Of a stretch of 64,000 bases of DNA, positions 63,950 through 64,000 are shown in pieces. Position numbers and translations under genes: made by a program. Where the stretch lies: contig JAUQXK010000031.1 of NCBI GenBank assembly GCA_030834695.1, positions 108,568-172,567 of the forward strand, given 5' to 3'. This DNA is from Desulfobacterales bacterium (GTDB lineage Bacteria; Desulfobacterota; Desulfobacteria; Desulfobacterales; SpSt-501). A model generated the notes under the pieces. It was not told the origin of the DNA, made no database searches, and saw nothing but the letters and a program-made list of their open reading frames with translations. Every line of letters starts with the position of its first letter. The first letter of the stretch is position 1.

Positions 63950-64000
63950 TATCATTCCGATAAAGCCCTGTCAAGCGGGTTTTCTTACACAGATTATATT

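Overview
The window is GC-rich chromosomal DNA, densely packed with short operons on both strands and free of tRNA, rRNA, CRISPR or transposase genes that I can recognise. The gene set points to an anaerobic or facultative member of the Desulfobacterota (old Deltaproteobacteria). It includes an IscU/NifS-like pair, a membrane FeS EtfAB-quinone oxidoreductase with an acyl-CoA dehydrogenase, an octaheme hydroxylamine-oxidoreductase-like cytochrome, a rubredoxin-tailed acyl-CoA dehydrogenase and a type II secretion pilot pair (GspA tail plus GspB). This placement is inferred from gene content, not from a marker gene.

Layout. 0-6.1 kb: tail of a GspA/ExeA ATPase, GspB, a hotdog thioesterase, then a polyprenyl-glycosylation set (PIG-V-like transferase, DPM1-like GT2, HpnK/YdjC deacetylase) facing two methyltransferases. 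6.2-8.9 kb: a secreted rhodanese, then an iscU-nifS operon whose desulfurase has lost the PLP lysine. 9.1-17.2 kb: a giant AsmA-like protein, a triple zinc-module miniprotein, a MalY-type PLP enzyme, a SYLF protein and a NodIJ-like ABC exporter. 17.3-24 kb: a LolD/FtsX/AttH export operon, an HD hydrolase and an FKBP-methyltransferase fusion. 24-28.3 kb: a visibly AT-richer island with an RR-rich repeat protein, a GluR0-like glutamate-receptor K+ channel, about 1.1 kb without a convincing gene and a di-heme peroxidase-like cytochrome. 28.3-29.8 kb: a decayed radical-SAM/UDG-linked repair locus. 30-37.4 kb: a photolyase, octaheme cytochrome, SDR-DUF2867, GldA-like and DUF523-DUF1722 block. 37.5-41.8 kb: two PNPOx-like proteins, an EamA transporter and an acyl-CoA dehydrogenase-rubredoxin fusion. 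42-43.8 kb: an envelope trio (Pro/Tyr-rich protein, glycine-zipper lipoprotein, OmpA lipoprotein).

44-54.3 kb is an aldehyde/alcohol redox island. It holds a Tat-exported PaoABC-type molybdenum aldehyde oxidoreductase, an AraC regulator, a YahK-like alcohol dehydrogenase, two aldo/keto reductases, a small secreted CMD-like protein and three adjacent gene relics (PP2C phosphatase, alpha/beta-hydrolase, a second alcohol dehydrogenase). A roughly 37-bp motif is shared between the promoters of the aldehyde oxidoreductase and the alcohol dehydrogenase, which suggests one AraC regulon. 54.5-57.3 kb: DUF309, DHH phosphoesterase, SixA and RidA. 57.4-63.9 kb: a fatty-acid oxidation operon (TetR regulator, acyl-CoA dehydrogenase, EtfD-like oxidoreductase, EtfB, EtfA) headed by a perfect FadR-type palindrome.

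The observations I would follow first are the PLP-lysine-less NifS paired with a zinc-ribbon IscU, the shared AraC-box regulon, the GluR0-like channel island, the FKBP-methyltransferase fusion and the triple zinc-module miniprotein.
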